From NCBI RefSeq assembly GCF_038007465.1, contig NZ_JBBOXF010000001.1, forward strand, positions 832,501 to 896,500: a stretch of DNA of 64,000 nucleotides, given 5' to 3'. Under the pieces are notes generated by a model. The model saw only the letters and a program-made list of their open reading frames with translations, did not search any database and was not told the origin of the DNA. Made by a program: the position numbers and the translations under genes. Origin of the DNA: Sporosarcina sp. FSL K6-1508. GTDB taxonomy: Bacteria; Bacillota; Bacilli; Bacillales_A; Planococcaceae. This document shows, piece after piece, positions 26,975-36,578 of this stretch. Positions within the stretch are counted from its first letter, which is position 1; each line of letters begins with the position of its first letter.

Positions 26975-27423
26975 TGAAAGTGATCTTATTGAAAGACGTA
27001 AAAAGTATTGGGGTAAAAGGTGACATAAAAGAAGTATCTGTGGGGTATGCGCAAAACTTCTTGCTGAAAAATAAATTGGCCGTTGAAGCAACAGCTGGGA
27101 ATATCAGCCGACTTGAAGGACAGAAAAATCGGGTCGCGAAAGATGCTGCCGAAGAGTTGGCAGAAGCGAAAGTGCTGAAGGATCAAATTGATAAAATTAC
27201 AGTTGAAATGAAAGCCAAATCTGGTGAGGGCGGAAGATTATTTGGTTCAATTACAACAAAACAAATTGCCGAAGCGTTGAATAAAACTGAAGGCATCAAG
27301 GTGGACCGCCGCAAAATGGAATTACCGGATGCAATTCGCGCACTGGGCTTTACGAATGTTCCCATTAAAATCCACCCAGATGTTATGGCAACACTTAAAG
27401 TACATGTAATAGAAGAAGGATAA
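26974..27423 (+). CDS. rplI: 50S ribosomal protein L9
   Basis: This 149-aa protein has the L9 N-terminal signature MKVILLKDVKSIGVKGDIKEVSVGYAQNFL, a long central helix, and a C-terminal domain with GEGGRLFGSITTKQIAEAL. It overlaps gdpP by one base and precedes dnaB by 15 bp. Confidence 0.97.
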   Translation: MKVILLKDVKSIGVKGDIKEVSVGYAQNFLLKNKLAVEATAGNISRLEGQKNRVAKDAAEELAEAKVLKDQIDKITVEMKAKSGEGGRLFGSITTKQIAEALNKTEGIKVDRRKMELPDAIRALGFTNVPIKIHPDVMATLKVHVIEEG

Positions 27424-27438
27424 GGAGAGATTGGGTAG

Positions 27439-28794
27439 ATGAATCAGATGATTGATCGCGTCCCACCACATAATAATGAAGCGGAACAGTCGGTCATCGG
27501 AGCAATTTTTCTTGAACCACAAGCGCTCATTACTGCGGCTGAACTTCTTATGCCAGAAGATTTCTACCGGATGGCGCATCAGAAAATCTTCCAGACGATG
27601 ATTAGTCTCAGTGACAAAGGTCAGGCAATTGACGTTGTCACAGTCACAGAAGAACTATCTGCTAAAAAGGAACTGGAGGATGTCGGTGGTATTTCATACT
27701 TGATGGAGATCGCCAACTCAGTTCCAACAGCAGCCAATATAGTGCACTATGCACGTATCGTTGAAGAGAAAGCACTTCTACGACGTCTTATCCGGGTTGC
27801 CACCTCAATTGTTGAAGATGGTTACGCACGGGAGGATGAAGTTGAAGCACTTCTTTCTGAAGCGGAAAAGAAAATGATGGAAGTATCTAACCGAAAAAAT
27901 GCCGGGGATTTTCGTCATATCAAAGATGTCCTCGTTGAAACGTATGATAGTATTGAACTTCTTCATACGCAAAAAGGTGACGTTACAGGTATCCCGACAG
28001 GTTTCCGGGATTTGGACAAAATTACAGCGGGTTTTCAGCGCAACGATTTAATTATTGTCGCTGCGCGTCCATCCGTTGGTAAAACGGCATTTGCGTTAAA
28101 CGTCGCGCAAAATGTGGCGACTAAAACTGATGAAAACGTTGCGATCTTCAGTTTAGAGATGGGAGCAGAGCAGCTAGTGATGCGGATGCTGTGTGCGGAA
28201 GGTAATATTGATGCACAAGTACTCCGGACAGGTGCCCTCGAAGCAGAAGATTGGCGCAAACTTACGATGGCAATGGGCAGCCTTTCAAATGCTGGTATTT
28301 TCATCGATGATTCTCCAGGCATACGGGTCAATGACATTCGTTCAAAATGCCGACGCTTACAACAGGAACATGGATTGGGCATGATAATGATTGACTATAT
28401 GCAACTGATTGCAGGAAGCGGCGCTAAGCCTGGTGAAAACCGCCAGCAGGAAGTTTCGGAAATCTCCCGATCGTTAAAATCACTTGCGAGAGAATTGAAA
28501 GTGCCAGTAATCGCACTGTCCCAACTTTCCCGGGGGGTTGAGCAACGTCAGGATAAGCGGCCAATGATGTCCGATCTCCGGGAATCAGGGAGTATCGAGC
28601 AAGATGCGGATATCGTTTCGTTCCTTTATCGGGAAGACTATTATGATAAAGAAACAGAAAACCAGAACATGATTGAAATTATCATTGCAAAACAGCGGAA
28701 CGGTCCAACAGGCACTGTGACGCTTGCTTTTGCAAAGGAATATAACAAGTTTGTCAATATCGACTGGAGTCAACACGAGTCGTCTGACTACTAA
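27439..28794 (+). CDS. dnaB: Replicative DNA helicase DnaB (DnaC in B. subtilis)
   Basis: This hexameric 5'-3' helicase unwinds DNA at the fork. The 451-aa protein has an N-terminal DnaB domain (PPHNNEAEQSVIGAIFLEP) and a RecA-like ATPase with Walker A ARPSVGKTA and Walker B MIMIDYMQLI. The conserved SQLSRGVEQRQDKRPMMSDLRESG loop follows. No intein is present. The start follows AAGGAGAGATTGGGTAG, and a strong terminator follows the stop. Confidence 0.97.
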   Translation: MNQMIDRVPPHNNEAEQSVIGAIFLEPQALITAAELLMPEDFYRMAHQKIFQTMISLSDKGQAIDVVTVTEELSAKKELEDVGGISYLMEIANSVPTAANIVHYARIVEEKALLRRLIRVATSIVEDGYAREDEVEALLSEAEKKMMEVSNRKNAGDFRHIKDVLVETYDSIELLHTQKGDVTGIPTGFRDLDKITAGFQRNDLIIVAARPSVGKTAFALNVAQNVATKTDENVAIFSLEMGAEQLVMRMLCAEGNIDAQVLRTGALEAEDWRKLTMAMGSLSNAGIFIDDSPGIRVNDIRSKCRRLQQEHGLGMIMIDYMQLIAGSGAKPGENRQQEVSEISRSLKSLARELKVPVIALSQLSRGVEQRQDKRPMMSDLRESGSIEQDADIVSFLYREDYYDKETENQNMIEIIIAKQRNGPTGTVTLAFAKEYNKFVNIDWSQHESSDY

Positions 28795-28825
28795 TAGAAC
28801 AGGAACGTCAAGTTACTAAATGTAA

Positions 28826-28873
28826 ATACATCTCATCTACCAAGAGCTTCCGGTAGACGAGATGTATTTTTTT
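28826..28873 (+). terminator. Intrinsic terminator after yybS-gdpP-rplI-dnaB
   Basis: Stem ATACATCTCATCTACC / GGTAGACGAGATGTAT with a 10-nt loop and seven Ts. Between it and the next gene (28874-29144) the sequence is AT-rich, and I see no supported gene there. Confidence 0.93.
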
Positions 28874-29144
28874 GTAAATTATCTTCACAAAAATGATAGA
28901 GAAGTAGAAAGACAAGTGTACAAATTAGGAAATTGTAGACAAGCAATGTGCTAGAAAATAAAATTCCCTACTAAATAAAAAGGAATAGTTAATAATTGGA
29001 TGCAATTCTACAATTACATTACAAAGATCTAGAATGCTATAAGAACTGGATAGGATATGTTAAATTAAAGGGGCGTGAAAAATTTGGTCAATTGAAAATG
29101 ATCTATATCAGTCTTCTGATTGAAATATGGAGGGAGTTTCATAC

Positions 29145-30617
29145 ATGTTTTTCGAAAGAAATAAGCAGGACGAAACAAAAAGAACTTTACCAAGTTTTAA
29201 TCGTCCTTTTAAAAAGGTTCAGAAAGTCCTTATTATGACACTAATGTTAGCAGGACTTGGGATAAATTCAGTTGTTGCTAATGAAGATGAGAATGCAGCC
29301 CTCTCAACAATATTCCATATCTACTCAAAAGGGGAATATGTGGGTGTTATATCGGACGAAGAAAAGTTGGAAAAATTGAAAAAAGAAGAACTACAAAAGG
29401 CGGCCTCCGAATTTGAGAATCTCCCGCTCACTATAGGAACAGATTTGTCAGTGATTCCAGAACGAGTATTTACAGCAGAAACGGACGATAGCATCGTCTT
29501 CGAAAAACTTCATGAAATGCTATCCGTAGAAGCGGAAGCAATCGGTGTTTCAATTGACGGAGAACTGGCATTCTACGTCAATGATATGGCTACGTACGAT
29601 GAAGTGATTCGCAAACTGAAATTACAATCCGTTACTGAGAAGGAGCTTAACGAATTCGAAGCCCGCACAGCGTCTTCTGAAACTGTACCCCCTTTGAAGG
29701 TGGATGAAACGCGCATTGCCAACATCTTGATTAGTGGTGAGATACAGGCTGTGCCAGGAAAAACAGCTCCAGAAAAGGTAAGAAATGCAAAAGAAGCCAT
29801 GACCCTTCTTAATAAAGGTACGCTGGAAGAGAAGAAGTATGTAGTCAGTTCCGGGGATGTCCTTGGATCGATTGCTGTCACTCACAATATGGCGACAGCT
29901 AAACTGTTGGAACTAAATCCGGGCTTTACAGAAAATACGATTCTTAGGTTAGGCGATGAGCTCAATGTTACAGCTATCGAACCTTATGTAGAAGTGGAAG
30001 TCCATTATGAGACGAAGAAAAAAGAAACAATTAAATATGCTAAGCTATCTGAAGAAGATAATTCCTTATACAAAGGTGAAAAGAAAGTGACACAGAAAGG
30101 TTCTGACGGAGAAAAAATAGTTACTGCTCTGATTCGCAAAATGGACGGTCAGCAGATAGGTAGCTCAATATCTGATGAGAAGATTATTGCTGAGCCAGTA
30201 AACAAAGTGACAATTGTCGGAACAAAAGTGATGCCTTCACGAGGATCAGGCACCTTCATTTGGCCGGCATCAGGAGGGTATGTATCAAGCCAAATGGGTA
30301 CTCGTTGGGGCAGAACCCATCAAGGCATCGATATTGCGCGCCCATCCTCATATGAGATTGTGGCTGCAGACAATGGTGTTGTTACAACCGCTGGACGGCA
30401 CAGCACATATGGAAATCATGTGGTTATTACACACAACAATGGCTATGAGACTTTGTATGCTCACCTCTCTTCAATTGACGTTAGCGTAGGACAAACTGTA
30501 CCGCAGGGGACAAAAATAGGTGTCATGGGATCGACAGGCCGTTCTACGGGTGTCCATCTTCACTTTGAAGTATTCAAGAACGGATCTAATATCGACCCTA
30601 TGAGCTTTTTTAGATGA
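29145..30617 (+). CDS. Cell-wall hydrolase: LysM, G5 and M23 peptidase domains
   Basis: This 490-aa exported peptidoglycan endopeptidase has a membrane/signal segment near residues 35-55 (VLIMTLMLAGLGINSVVA). A long N-terminal region follows, then a LysM-type module (YVVSSGDVLGSIAVTHNM .. LNPGFTENTILRLGDEL), a G5 domain (about 295-370) and a C-terminal M23 domain. The zinc ligands are visible as H in HQGIDIA and HLHFE, with YAHLSS. The protein is typical of the gene preceding walRK in Planococcaceae/Bacillaceae, so WalR control is likely. ATG 29145 follows GGAGGGAG. Its own terminator follows. Confidence 0.9.
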   Translation: MFFERNKQDETKRTLPSFNRPFKKVQKVLIMTLMLAGLGINSVVANEDENAALSTIFHIYSKGEYVGVISDEEKLEKLKKEELQKAASEFENLPLTIGTDLSVIPERVFTAETDDSIVFEKLHEMLSVEAEAIGVSIDGELAFYVNDMATYDEVIRKLKLQSVTEKELNEFEARTASSETVPPLKVDETRIANILISGEIQAVPGKTAPEKVRNAKEAMTLLNKGTLEEKKYVVSSGDVLGSIAVTHNMATAKLLELNPGFTENTILRLGDELNVTAIEPYVEVEVHYETKKKETIKYAKLSEEDNSLYKGEKKVTQKGSDGEKIVTALIRKMDGQQIGSSISDEKIIAEPVNKVTIVGTKVMPSRGSGTFIWPASGGYVSSQMGTRWGRTHQGIDIARPSSYEIVAADNGVVTTAGRHSTYGNHVVITHNNGYETLYAHLSSIDVSVGQTVPQGTKIGVMGSTGRSTGVHLHFEVFKNGSNIDPMSFFR

Positions 30618-30628
30618 ATAGGTAATTA

Positions 30629-30659
30629 AGGACGATACACATGTTGTATCGTCCTTTTT
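30629..30659 (+). terminator. Intrinsic terminator after M23 peptidase gene
   Basis: Stem AAGGACGATACA / TGTATCGTCCTT with a short loop and TTTT. Confidence 0.9.
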
Positions 30660-30719
30660 AAAAGATTGGAATGTATGCAGTTTTTAAATAATTATATAAG
30701 TTTAAGTGTTGAATCTGGT

Positions 30720-30800
30720 GTATAAACCTAGCGAAGGCGCCTCACCAGTTCAATGGAACTCTTTATCTCAACATATAGAGGTCACTGTCTGGACTACAGC
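30720..30800 (-). repeat. Dispersed intergenic repeat (inverse copy)
   Basis: Read on the minus strand this stretch gives TATATGTTGAGATAAAGAG, TTCCATTGAAC and GGCGCCTTCGCTAGGTTTATA. Copies of the same string occur on the plus strand at 57415-57500 and, in pieces, at 60800-61235. The rest of the 353-bp gap before walR holds a Noc-type site and the walR promoter region. Confidence 0.6.
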
Positions 30801-30842
30801 GACTTTCACTTATTTAATGCTATTCGACAATATTCGGGGAAT

Positions 30843-30856
30843 ATTGCCCGGGAAAT
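30843..30856. other. Noc-binding-site-like sequence (13/14)
   Basis: ATTGCCCGGGAAAT differs by one base from the B. subtilis NBS consensus ATTTCCCGGGAAAT. It lies 115 bp upstream of walR, in an intergenic region on the right replichore near the noc gene. A palindromic CCCGGG core is required by Noc. Binding is inferred. Confidence 0.55.
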
Positions 30857-30970
30857 AATGATAATGGTAAAAAAGGTGTTAGCAACAGAAACGTGCGAAT
30901 GACAGGGAAGAATGATAGAGTAAAAGGACATTGAAAGAGGCGCCGACAGGGCGAGATGGGGGAAGAGAAT

Positions 30971-31681
30971 ATGCAAGATAAAGTAATTTTGATTGTTGAC
31001 GATGAAAAACCTATTGCAGATATACTTGAATTTAATCTTAAAAAGGAAGGTTTCACCGTTTTCTGTGCGTATGACGGAGATGAAGCACTTGAAAAAGTAG
31101 AGGAAGTAAAACCCGACCTTTTACTTCTCGATATCATGCTTCCAAAACGGGATGGCATGGAAGTATGTCGAGAGATTCGTAAGAAATATGATTTTCCGAT
31201 TATTATGCTAACGGCGAAAGACTCTGAAATCGATAAAGTGCTAGGCTTGGAACTGGGTGCAGATGATTATGTTACAAAACCTTTTGGCACACGCGAGCTT
31301 ATTGCACGTGTAAAAGCGAATTTACGAAGACATATGAAGTCAGTTGAAGAAGAACTAGAAGGGGCGACAAATGATATTACGGTCGGCAACCTGATTATTC
31401 AACCAGATGCTTATTTAGTTTTAAAAAGAGATGAAAAAATTGAATTGACGCATCGGGAGTTTGAACTGCTACACTATCTTTCTAAGCACATCGGACAAGT
31501 AATGACACGCGAGCATCTCTTACAAACGGTATGGGGCTATGATTACTTTGGAGATGTACGGACTGTAGATGTGACAATCCGCCGCTTACGTGAAAAGATT
31601 GAAGATACACCAAGTCATCCGACGTGGATTGTAACAAGACGCGGCGTAGGCTATTACCTTCGGGATCCGGAACAGGAGTAA
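30971..31681 (+). CDS. walR: Cell-wall response regulator WalR
   Basis: WalR (YycF) is the essential OmpR-family regulator of cell-wall hydrolase genes. The 236-aa protein has a receiver domain (DDE at 10-12, phospho-acceptor Asp54 in LLLLDIMLPKRDG, TAKDSEIDKVLGLELGADDYVTKPF) and a C-terminal winged helix (RREHLL..VWGYDYFGDVRTVDVTIRRLREKIE). ATG 30971 follows GGGGGAAGAG; an upstream in-frame start at 30956 would add five residues. It begins the walRKHIJ-htrA cluster. Confidence 0.96.
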   Translation: MQDKVILIVDDEKPIADILEFNLKKEGFTVFCAYDGDEALEKVEEVKPDLLLLDIMLPKRDGMEVCREIRKKYDFPIIMLTAKDSEIDKVLGLELGADDYVTKPFGTRELIARVKANLRRHMKSVEEELEGATNDITVGNLIIQPDAYLVLKRDEKIELTHREFELLHYLSKHIGQVMTREHLLQTVWGYDYFGDVRTVDVTIRRLREKIEDTPSHPTWIVTRRGVGYYLRDPEQE

Positions 31682-31686
31682 CAGCT

Positions 31687-33510
31687 ATGCAAAAGGTTGG
31701 TTTTTTTCGCTCTATCCATGTTAAATTTGTTCTAATTTATGTGATGCTCATTCTTATTGCCATGGAAGTTATCGGGCTTTATTTTGCACGTGAGCTTGAG
31801 CAAACCTTGAAAACAAATTTCACAACATCGATAGCCGATAGAATGAGTCTAGTGGAATTCAGTGTTCTTGAAGAAATGACGAAAAAACGTGCCACGGACG
31901 ACCCGCAGACACTCGAAATGAGTCTTCGGGCCGTCCTTTCAGGTTTTAAATCGGAGGATATCAATGAAATCCGGGTTATCAGTGCTGGGAATCTTATTCT
32001 CGCGACTTCTGCTGATAACCAATCAGTTGTAGGACAGCGTTCACCGGTCGAAATTGTGAGAAAGTCTATCACATCTAAATCACCGGACGAAGTGATCAAT
32101 CTTAACTTGAAAACAAGAAATCGGGTTTTGGTTCGAGCAACACCTATCATCGTGGATGAAGAAGTGATTGGCACGCTTTATCTAGAAGCTAACATTGAAA
32201 AGGTGTTTACTCAAATCGATGAAGTGAATCAAATTTTGGCTGGCGGTGTAGCTGTTTCCTTGACAATTACCATCATTCTGGGCATTTTAATTGCGCAGAC
32301 AATGACGAGGCCAATTTCTGACATGCGACGGCAGGCACAAGCAATGGCGAAAGGGAACTTCTCCAGAAAGGTTCGTGTTTACGGAAATGATGAAATGGGG
32401 CAGCTTGCAATCGCCTTCAACCATTTAACAAACCAATTGCAAGAATCCCAGTCATCGACCGAAAGTGAACGACGAAAACTGGCCTCTGTGTTAGAGAATA
32501 TGACCGATGGGGTCATTGCGACCGATCGAAAAGGACGTGTCAGCCTTATTAATGACTCCGCTCTTGTAATGCTGAGACTGACACGGGATCTTGTCTTGAA
32601 TCGTCCGATTTCTAGCATTCTTGGACTCGAACAGGAATATGCATTTGAAGATTTAATCCAAATTAAAGAGTCAATTGCCCTAGATTTTAGTACGAAAGAT
32701 CAACCCTATATTTTACGGGCAAACTTTTCCGTCACACAAAGAGAGACGGGATTTGTGAATGGCCTTATTGTTGTCTTACATGACAACACGGAACAAGAAA
32801 AAATTGATATGGAACGACGGGAATTTGTATCAAATGTATCGCATGAATTGCGGACACCGCTCACGACCATGCGCAGCTATTTGGAGGCACTCGCTGACGG
32901 GGCGTGGAAAAACGAGGAGATTGCACCGTCCTTCTTACATGTAACACAGACTGAAACCGAGCGGATGATTCGGCTTGTTAATGACTTATTGAAACTATCA
33001 CGGATGGATAGTAAAGACTATGATTTAAATAAAGAATGGGTTGAGTTCAATTACTTTTTCAACTCAATAATTGATCGATTTGAATTTTCAAAATCGCAAG
33101 AAGTCCATTTTGTACGTCTTCTGTCTTCAAACGAATTGTTTGTTGAGATTGATACGGATAAAATGACGCAAGTGTTAGATAACATCATTTCAAATGCGTT
33201 AAAGTACTCTCCGGATGGCGGCAATATTCGTTTTGGTATTACAATGTCCGATAATCTTATTAAAGTGATGATTTCGGATGATGGTATGGGAATACCGCAG
33301 GCGAATGTCAAACGTATTTTTGACAGATTTTATCGTGCGGATCGAGCAAGATCACGTGCGTTGGGTGGTACAGGACTAGGTCTTGCAATTGCCCGCGAAA
33401 TGATTATGGCGCATGGAGGAGAGATTTGGGCGGAAAGTGAAGAAGGAAAAGGAACGACAATTATCTTTACGTTGCCGTTCGAACTTCAAGAGGACGGTGA
33501 GTGGGATTGA
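31687..33510 (+). CDS. walK: Cell-wall sensor histidine kinase WalK
   Basis: WalK (YycG) phosphorylates WalR. The 607-aa protein shows membrane helix 1 (about 10-33), an extracellular PAS-like sensor (about 34-183), helix 2 (about 184-205), HAMP (TRPISDMRRQAQAMAKG) and a cytoplasmic PAS (LENMTDGVIATDRKG). HisKA (SNVSHELRTPLTT, His phospho-acceptor) and an HATPase domain (DNIISNALKYSPDGG, GLGLAIAREM) follow. ATG 31687 follows AGGAGTAACAG. The gene overlaps walH at its stop. Confidence 0.96.
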   Translation: MQKVGFFRSIHVKFVLIYVMLILIAMEVIGLYFARELEQTLKTNFTTSIADRMSLVEFSVLEEMTKKRATDDPQTLEMSLRAVLSGFKSEDINEIRVISAGNLILATSADNQSVVGQRSPVEIVRKSITSKSPDEVINLNLKTRNRVLVRATPIIVDEEVIGTLYLEANIEKVFTQIDEVNQILAGGVAVSLTITIILGILIAQTMTRPISDMRRQAQAMAKGNFSRKVRVYGNDEMGQLAIAFNHLTNQLQESQSSTESERRKLASVLENMTDGVIATDRKGRVSLINDSALVMLRLTRDLVLNRPISSILGLEQEYAFEDLIQIKESIALDFSTKDQPYILRANFSVTQRETGFVNGLIVVLHDNTEQEKIDMERREFVSNVSHELRTPLTTMRSYLEALADGAWKNEEIAPSFLHVTQTETERMIRLVNDLLKLSRMDSKDYDLNKEWVEFNYFFNSIIDRFEFSKSQEVHFVRLLSSNELFVEIDTDKMTQVLDNIISNALKYSPDGGNIRFGITMSDNLIKVMISDDGMGIPQANVKRIFDRFYRADRARSRALGGTGLGLAIAREMIMAHGGEIWAESEEGKGTTIIFTLPFELQEDGEWD

Positions 33511-34850
33511 AATACATTGAAACGGTTAAATCGATAATCCTTCTCTTGCTTGTCGCATTAAGTATGGTGTTGACCTTTTCTATTTGGACGTATACCCCAA
33601 GTTATGACACGATTGAGAAACTACCGCCCGCAGATGTTGCGATTGCGGAGAAGAAGAAATTTAATGAGCTCATCAAACCCTATAAAACTGTGTTCAATTT
33701 TGACGACGTGTTAAGAGGAACAACTGATTCAGATACCATCGATGAGATTATGGATGAAATAACAGAATGGGAAGTATCAGATCTTAAGCCGGTGAATAGC
33801 AATTTCAGTGCAGAGAATCTTAGAACATTGCTTCGAAAACAGAACCGATTTACATTGTTCTTTCATGGTGAGGTACCCTTGACTGTTTATGATAATGTCT
33901 TGAACATCAATGAGCCGGTTCCAATTGTACCGGTGATTTCTTTCGACCGTATTATAGTCGATTGGAACCCAGCCGGTATAGCGATGGATATTTTCTTTGT
34001 CAGTAGGGCGAACAAGACGCTTTATAGTGCAAAGGCGAAGCCCGAGGATTATCGAAACTTTCAACGTACTGTATTGACACAAGCCCGGGAACTTGCAGAG
34101 TATACAGAAGTAAACCCTGAAGGTTCTACCTTAATTGTTGTTCCCAAAAACCCCGTTGAAATAGACCGATACACGTTTATTGAGGGAGAAACCCCTCCCA
34201 GTAAGTTTCGTGATGCATTGTTCAGTGATCCAAATGCAGTACGGAGTAGCCAGGTGGCTACTAACAAGGAAGAGCTAGTTGATAACCACGCGTTGATGAA
34301 GATTGACAAAGATAAGTTGAAATTTGAGTATGCTTATCCTACCGCGCGCCTTAGTGAACTTGCAATCCCATCTGAGTTGCTGGCAGATACGATCAACTTT
34401 GTTAATGAACATGGTGGTTGGACAGATGAATTTAGATATACGTACATGAATCCAAAATCACGTACCGTGAACTTCCGCTTATTCGTGCAGGGGCTTCCCG
34501 TTTACACGGATTCTAGTTCGACTGCTGAAATCATACAAAAATGGGGAAATAAACAGATATACAAATATGAGAGGCCTTACTTCCTTCTTAATTGGTCGCT
34601 TCCTCACGAAAAAGTAGCTGAATTTCTCCCCTCAGGTATCGATATCGCTGAAAGGCTCATCGAATCGGATATGGTGGATTTTGATACTATCGATGAAATT
34701 GCTCCAGGTTATTTCATGAAGCATGATACCGAAAAAGAGAATTTCATCATGGAACCAGCATGGTTTTACTTGGTGAAAAGAAAGAATAGCGAAAGCTGGC
34801 ATCGTTTTTCACCTGAAAACTTAGGGGGTGAGCCGATTGGATTGGAATAA
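33507..34850 (+). CDS. walH: WalRK regulatory protein WalH (YycH)
   Basis: WalH is a membrane-anchored extracytoplasmic protein that, with WalI, modulates WalK. The 447-aa protein has one N-terminal membrane helix (SIILLLLVALSMVLTFSIW) and a large external part. The start is uncertain: TTG 33507 overlaps the walK stop (TTGA) behind GGTGAG, and GTG 33501 is in frame two codons earlier behind GAGG. Its 3' end overlaps walI by 14 bp. Confidence 0.88.
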   Translation: MKYIETVKSIILLLLVALSMVLTFSIWTYTPSYDTIEKLPPADVAIAEKKKFNELIKPYKTVFNFDDVLRGTTDSDTIDEIMDEITEWEVSDLKPVNSNFSAENLRTLLRKQNRFTLFFHGEVPLTVYDNVLNINEPVPIVPVISFDRIIVDWNPAGIAMDIFFVSRANKTLYSAKAKPEDYRNFQRTVLTQARELAEYTEVNPEGSTLIVVPKNPVEIDRYTFIEGETPPSKFRDALFSDPNAVRSSQVATNKEELVDNHALMKIDKDKLKFEYAYPTARLSELAIPSELLADTINFVNEHGGWTDEFRYTYMNPKSRTVNFRLFVQGLPVYTDSSSTAEIIQKWGNKQIYKYERPYFLLNWSLPHEKVAEFLPSGIDIAERLIESDMVDFDTIDEIAPGYFMKHDTEKENFIMEPAWFYLVKRKNSESWHRFSPENLGGEPIGLE

Positions 34851-35649
34851 GACGAAAACGATATTCATTATCGTATTTTTAATCGTAAACGTCTTTCTTT
34901 ACTGGCTTTACCTAACTAAACTTACGGATGCACAAAACGTCCAGGTAATCGGAAAAACACCGATTGAAGAATCATTAAAGATGGACAATATTACGTACGA
35001 TAACTTGCCGCCTTATAAAAATGATCCTTTTTACGTGTCTGCAAAACCTGTGATATTCGCTAATGAACAGCTTGAAAAACTTGAAAATCAAACCGTCAAA
35101 TTGCTGCATGAATCACTGCTTCAATCTACACTGGTAGATCCGTTCAGCGTGATGCATGAAAAAGGAAAATATGATTTCACAGAATTTCTTTCGAAGTATG
35201 TCATGAATGGGGAACGGTATGAACTTTGGGAAGTAAATGAAGAAGAACAACGGGCGTTACTTTTCCAGAAGGTAGATAACAATCCAATCTACTACAGCCG
35301 GACTGCAATGTTGAGGGTATACTGGAACGAAGATGGAGAAGTAACAAATTACGAACAAAGTATGCTGGGCGAATTCGACAGCTTCAATCAGAAAAACGAT
35401 CTTCTATCACCTATCGAGGCAATCGAGAACTTATATTCACGAGGGTATTTGAAACAGGGCTATAAGATAAAAGATATGACGCTTGGTTATTCCAGCCTTG
35501 TACAAGTGACGGAAACTCAAGTATTTGCCCCGACATGGCATATACGTGTAGAATTGAAGGATGAGGTAATGGAAGATTACTTCATCAATGCAATTGAAGG
35601 TATGATTATAGAGTTTCAGTCTGAACCGTTTGAAGAAGATAATGAATAA
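34837..35649 (+). CDS. walI: WalRK regulatory protein WalI (YycI)
   Basis: This 270-aa partner of WalH begins with LDWNKTKTIFIIVFLIVNVFL, the family's N-terminal membrane anchor, followed by a YycI extracellular domain. TTG 34837 has AGGGGGTGAG at good spacing and matches the usual MDWxKTKTIF start; GTG 34828 is also in frame. Overlap with walH suggests translational coupling. Confidence 0.88.
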   Translation: MDWNKTKTIFIIVFLIVNVFLYWLYLTKLTDAQNVQVIGKTPIEESLKMDNITYDNLPPYKNDPFYVSAKPVIFANEQLEKLENQTVKLLHESLLQSTLVDPFSVMHEKGKYDFTEFLSKYVMNGERYELWEVNEEEQRALLFQKVDNNPIYYSRTAMLRVYWNEDGEVTNYEQSMLGEFDSFNQKNDLLSPIEAIENLYSRGYLKQGYKIKDMTLGYSSLVQVTETQVFAPTWHIRVELKDEVMEDYFINAIEGMIIEFQSEPFEEDNE

Positions 35650-35661
35650 GGGGTTTTTGTA

Positions 35662-36450
35662 ATGCGTTTTAGTGTTCTCGCAAGCGGCAGTAGCGGCAAT
35701 GCGGTATTTATAGAGAATGATAAACATGCATTTCTTGTGGATGCAGGTTTCAGTGCAAAAAAAATGGACAGTTTAATAGCGGGAATCGATCGTTCTATGA
35801 AACAGATCGATGGTATTTTTGTAACGCATGAGCATAGTGACCATATAAAAGGAATTGGTGTCGTAGCACGTAAATATGGCATTCCGATTTATGCAAATGA
35901 AAAAACGTGGCAGGCGATGGATGGTCTTGTTGGCAACATACCGCTTGAGCAGCGCTTTCAATTTGATATGGAAACTGTAAAATCATTCGGTTCACTCGAT
36001 GTTCAATCATTTGCAGTCTCGCACGATGCTGCTGATCCAATGTTTTATGTTTTTCATGAAAACGGCCGGAAACTTGCGGTTATTACGGATACTGGTTATG
36101 TGAGTGACAGGATGAAAGGTTTTATCAGAGGTGCAGATGCTTTTGTTTTTGAAAGTAATCATGACGTCAGTATGTTGCAGGTAGGACGGTATCCATGGTC
36201 CGTTAAACGTCGGATCCTCAGTGATGTAGGACATGTATCTAATGAAGATGCAGCAGTCGCAATCAGTGAAGTAGTTGAGCAAAAAGAGACGAAAATCTAT
36301 CTCTCACATTTAAGTAAAGATAATAATATGAAAGACCTTGCAAGGATGAGTGTCACGCAGACGCTGGAAACATGCGGGATTGTTACAGGCGAATTCGTTC
36401 ATCTTTATGATACGGATGCCGACCAGCCGACTGAACTTGTCACGGTATAG
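35662..36450 (+). CDS. walJ: MBL-fold hydrolase WalJ (YycJ)
   Basis: This is a 262-aa metallo-beta-lactamase-fold exonuclease-like protein of the YycJ/VicX family. The metal-binding motif THEHSDHIKG (about residues 56-65) is intact, and ITDTGYV and FESNHD give further ligands. The family has been linked to DNA repair/processing and to WalRK function. It ends the wal operon, followed by a terminator. Confidence 0.92.
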   Translation: MRFSVLASGSSGNAVFIENDKHAFLVDAGFSAKKMDSLIAGIDRSMKQIDGIFVTHEHSDHIKGIGVVARKYGIPIYANEKTWQAMDGLVGNIPLEQRFQFDMETVKSFGSLDVQSFAVSHDAADPMFYVFHENGRKLAVITDTGYVSDRMKGFIRGADAFVFESNHDVSMLQVGRYPWSVKRRILSDVGHVSNEDAAVAISEVVEQKETKIYLSHLSKDNNMKDLARMSVTQTLETCGIVTGEFVHLYDTDADQPTELVTV

Positions 36451-36463
36451 AAGTCATGCATTG

Positions 36464-36512
36464 AACCTTACCTTTGAGGGATTTTATTTAAATCTCTGTA
36501 GGGTGAGGTTTT
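36464..36512 (+). terminator. Intrinsic terminator after walRKHIJ
   Basis: A long imperfect stem from AACCTTACCT to AGGGTGAGGTTTTTCC with an inner GATTT/AAATC pairing. Confidence 0.85.
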
Positions 36513-36578
36513 TCCTTTTGAAACGGATAAAATAGGGTAATGTTAAATACAACAGCATTTTCAGAAAGGGAGAAGTAT

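Noticed and set aside
28996..29238. An 80-codon frame upstream of the M23 peptidase gene.
   Set aside because: It overlaps the peptidase start, lacks a ribosome-binding site and resembles no family.
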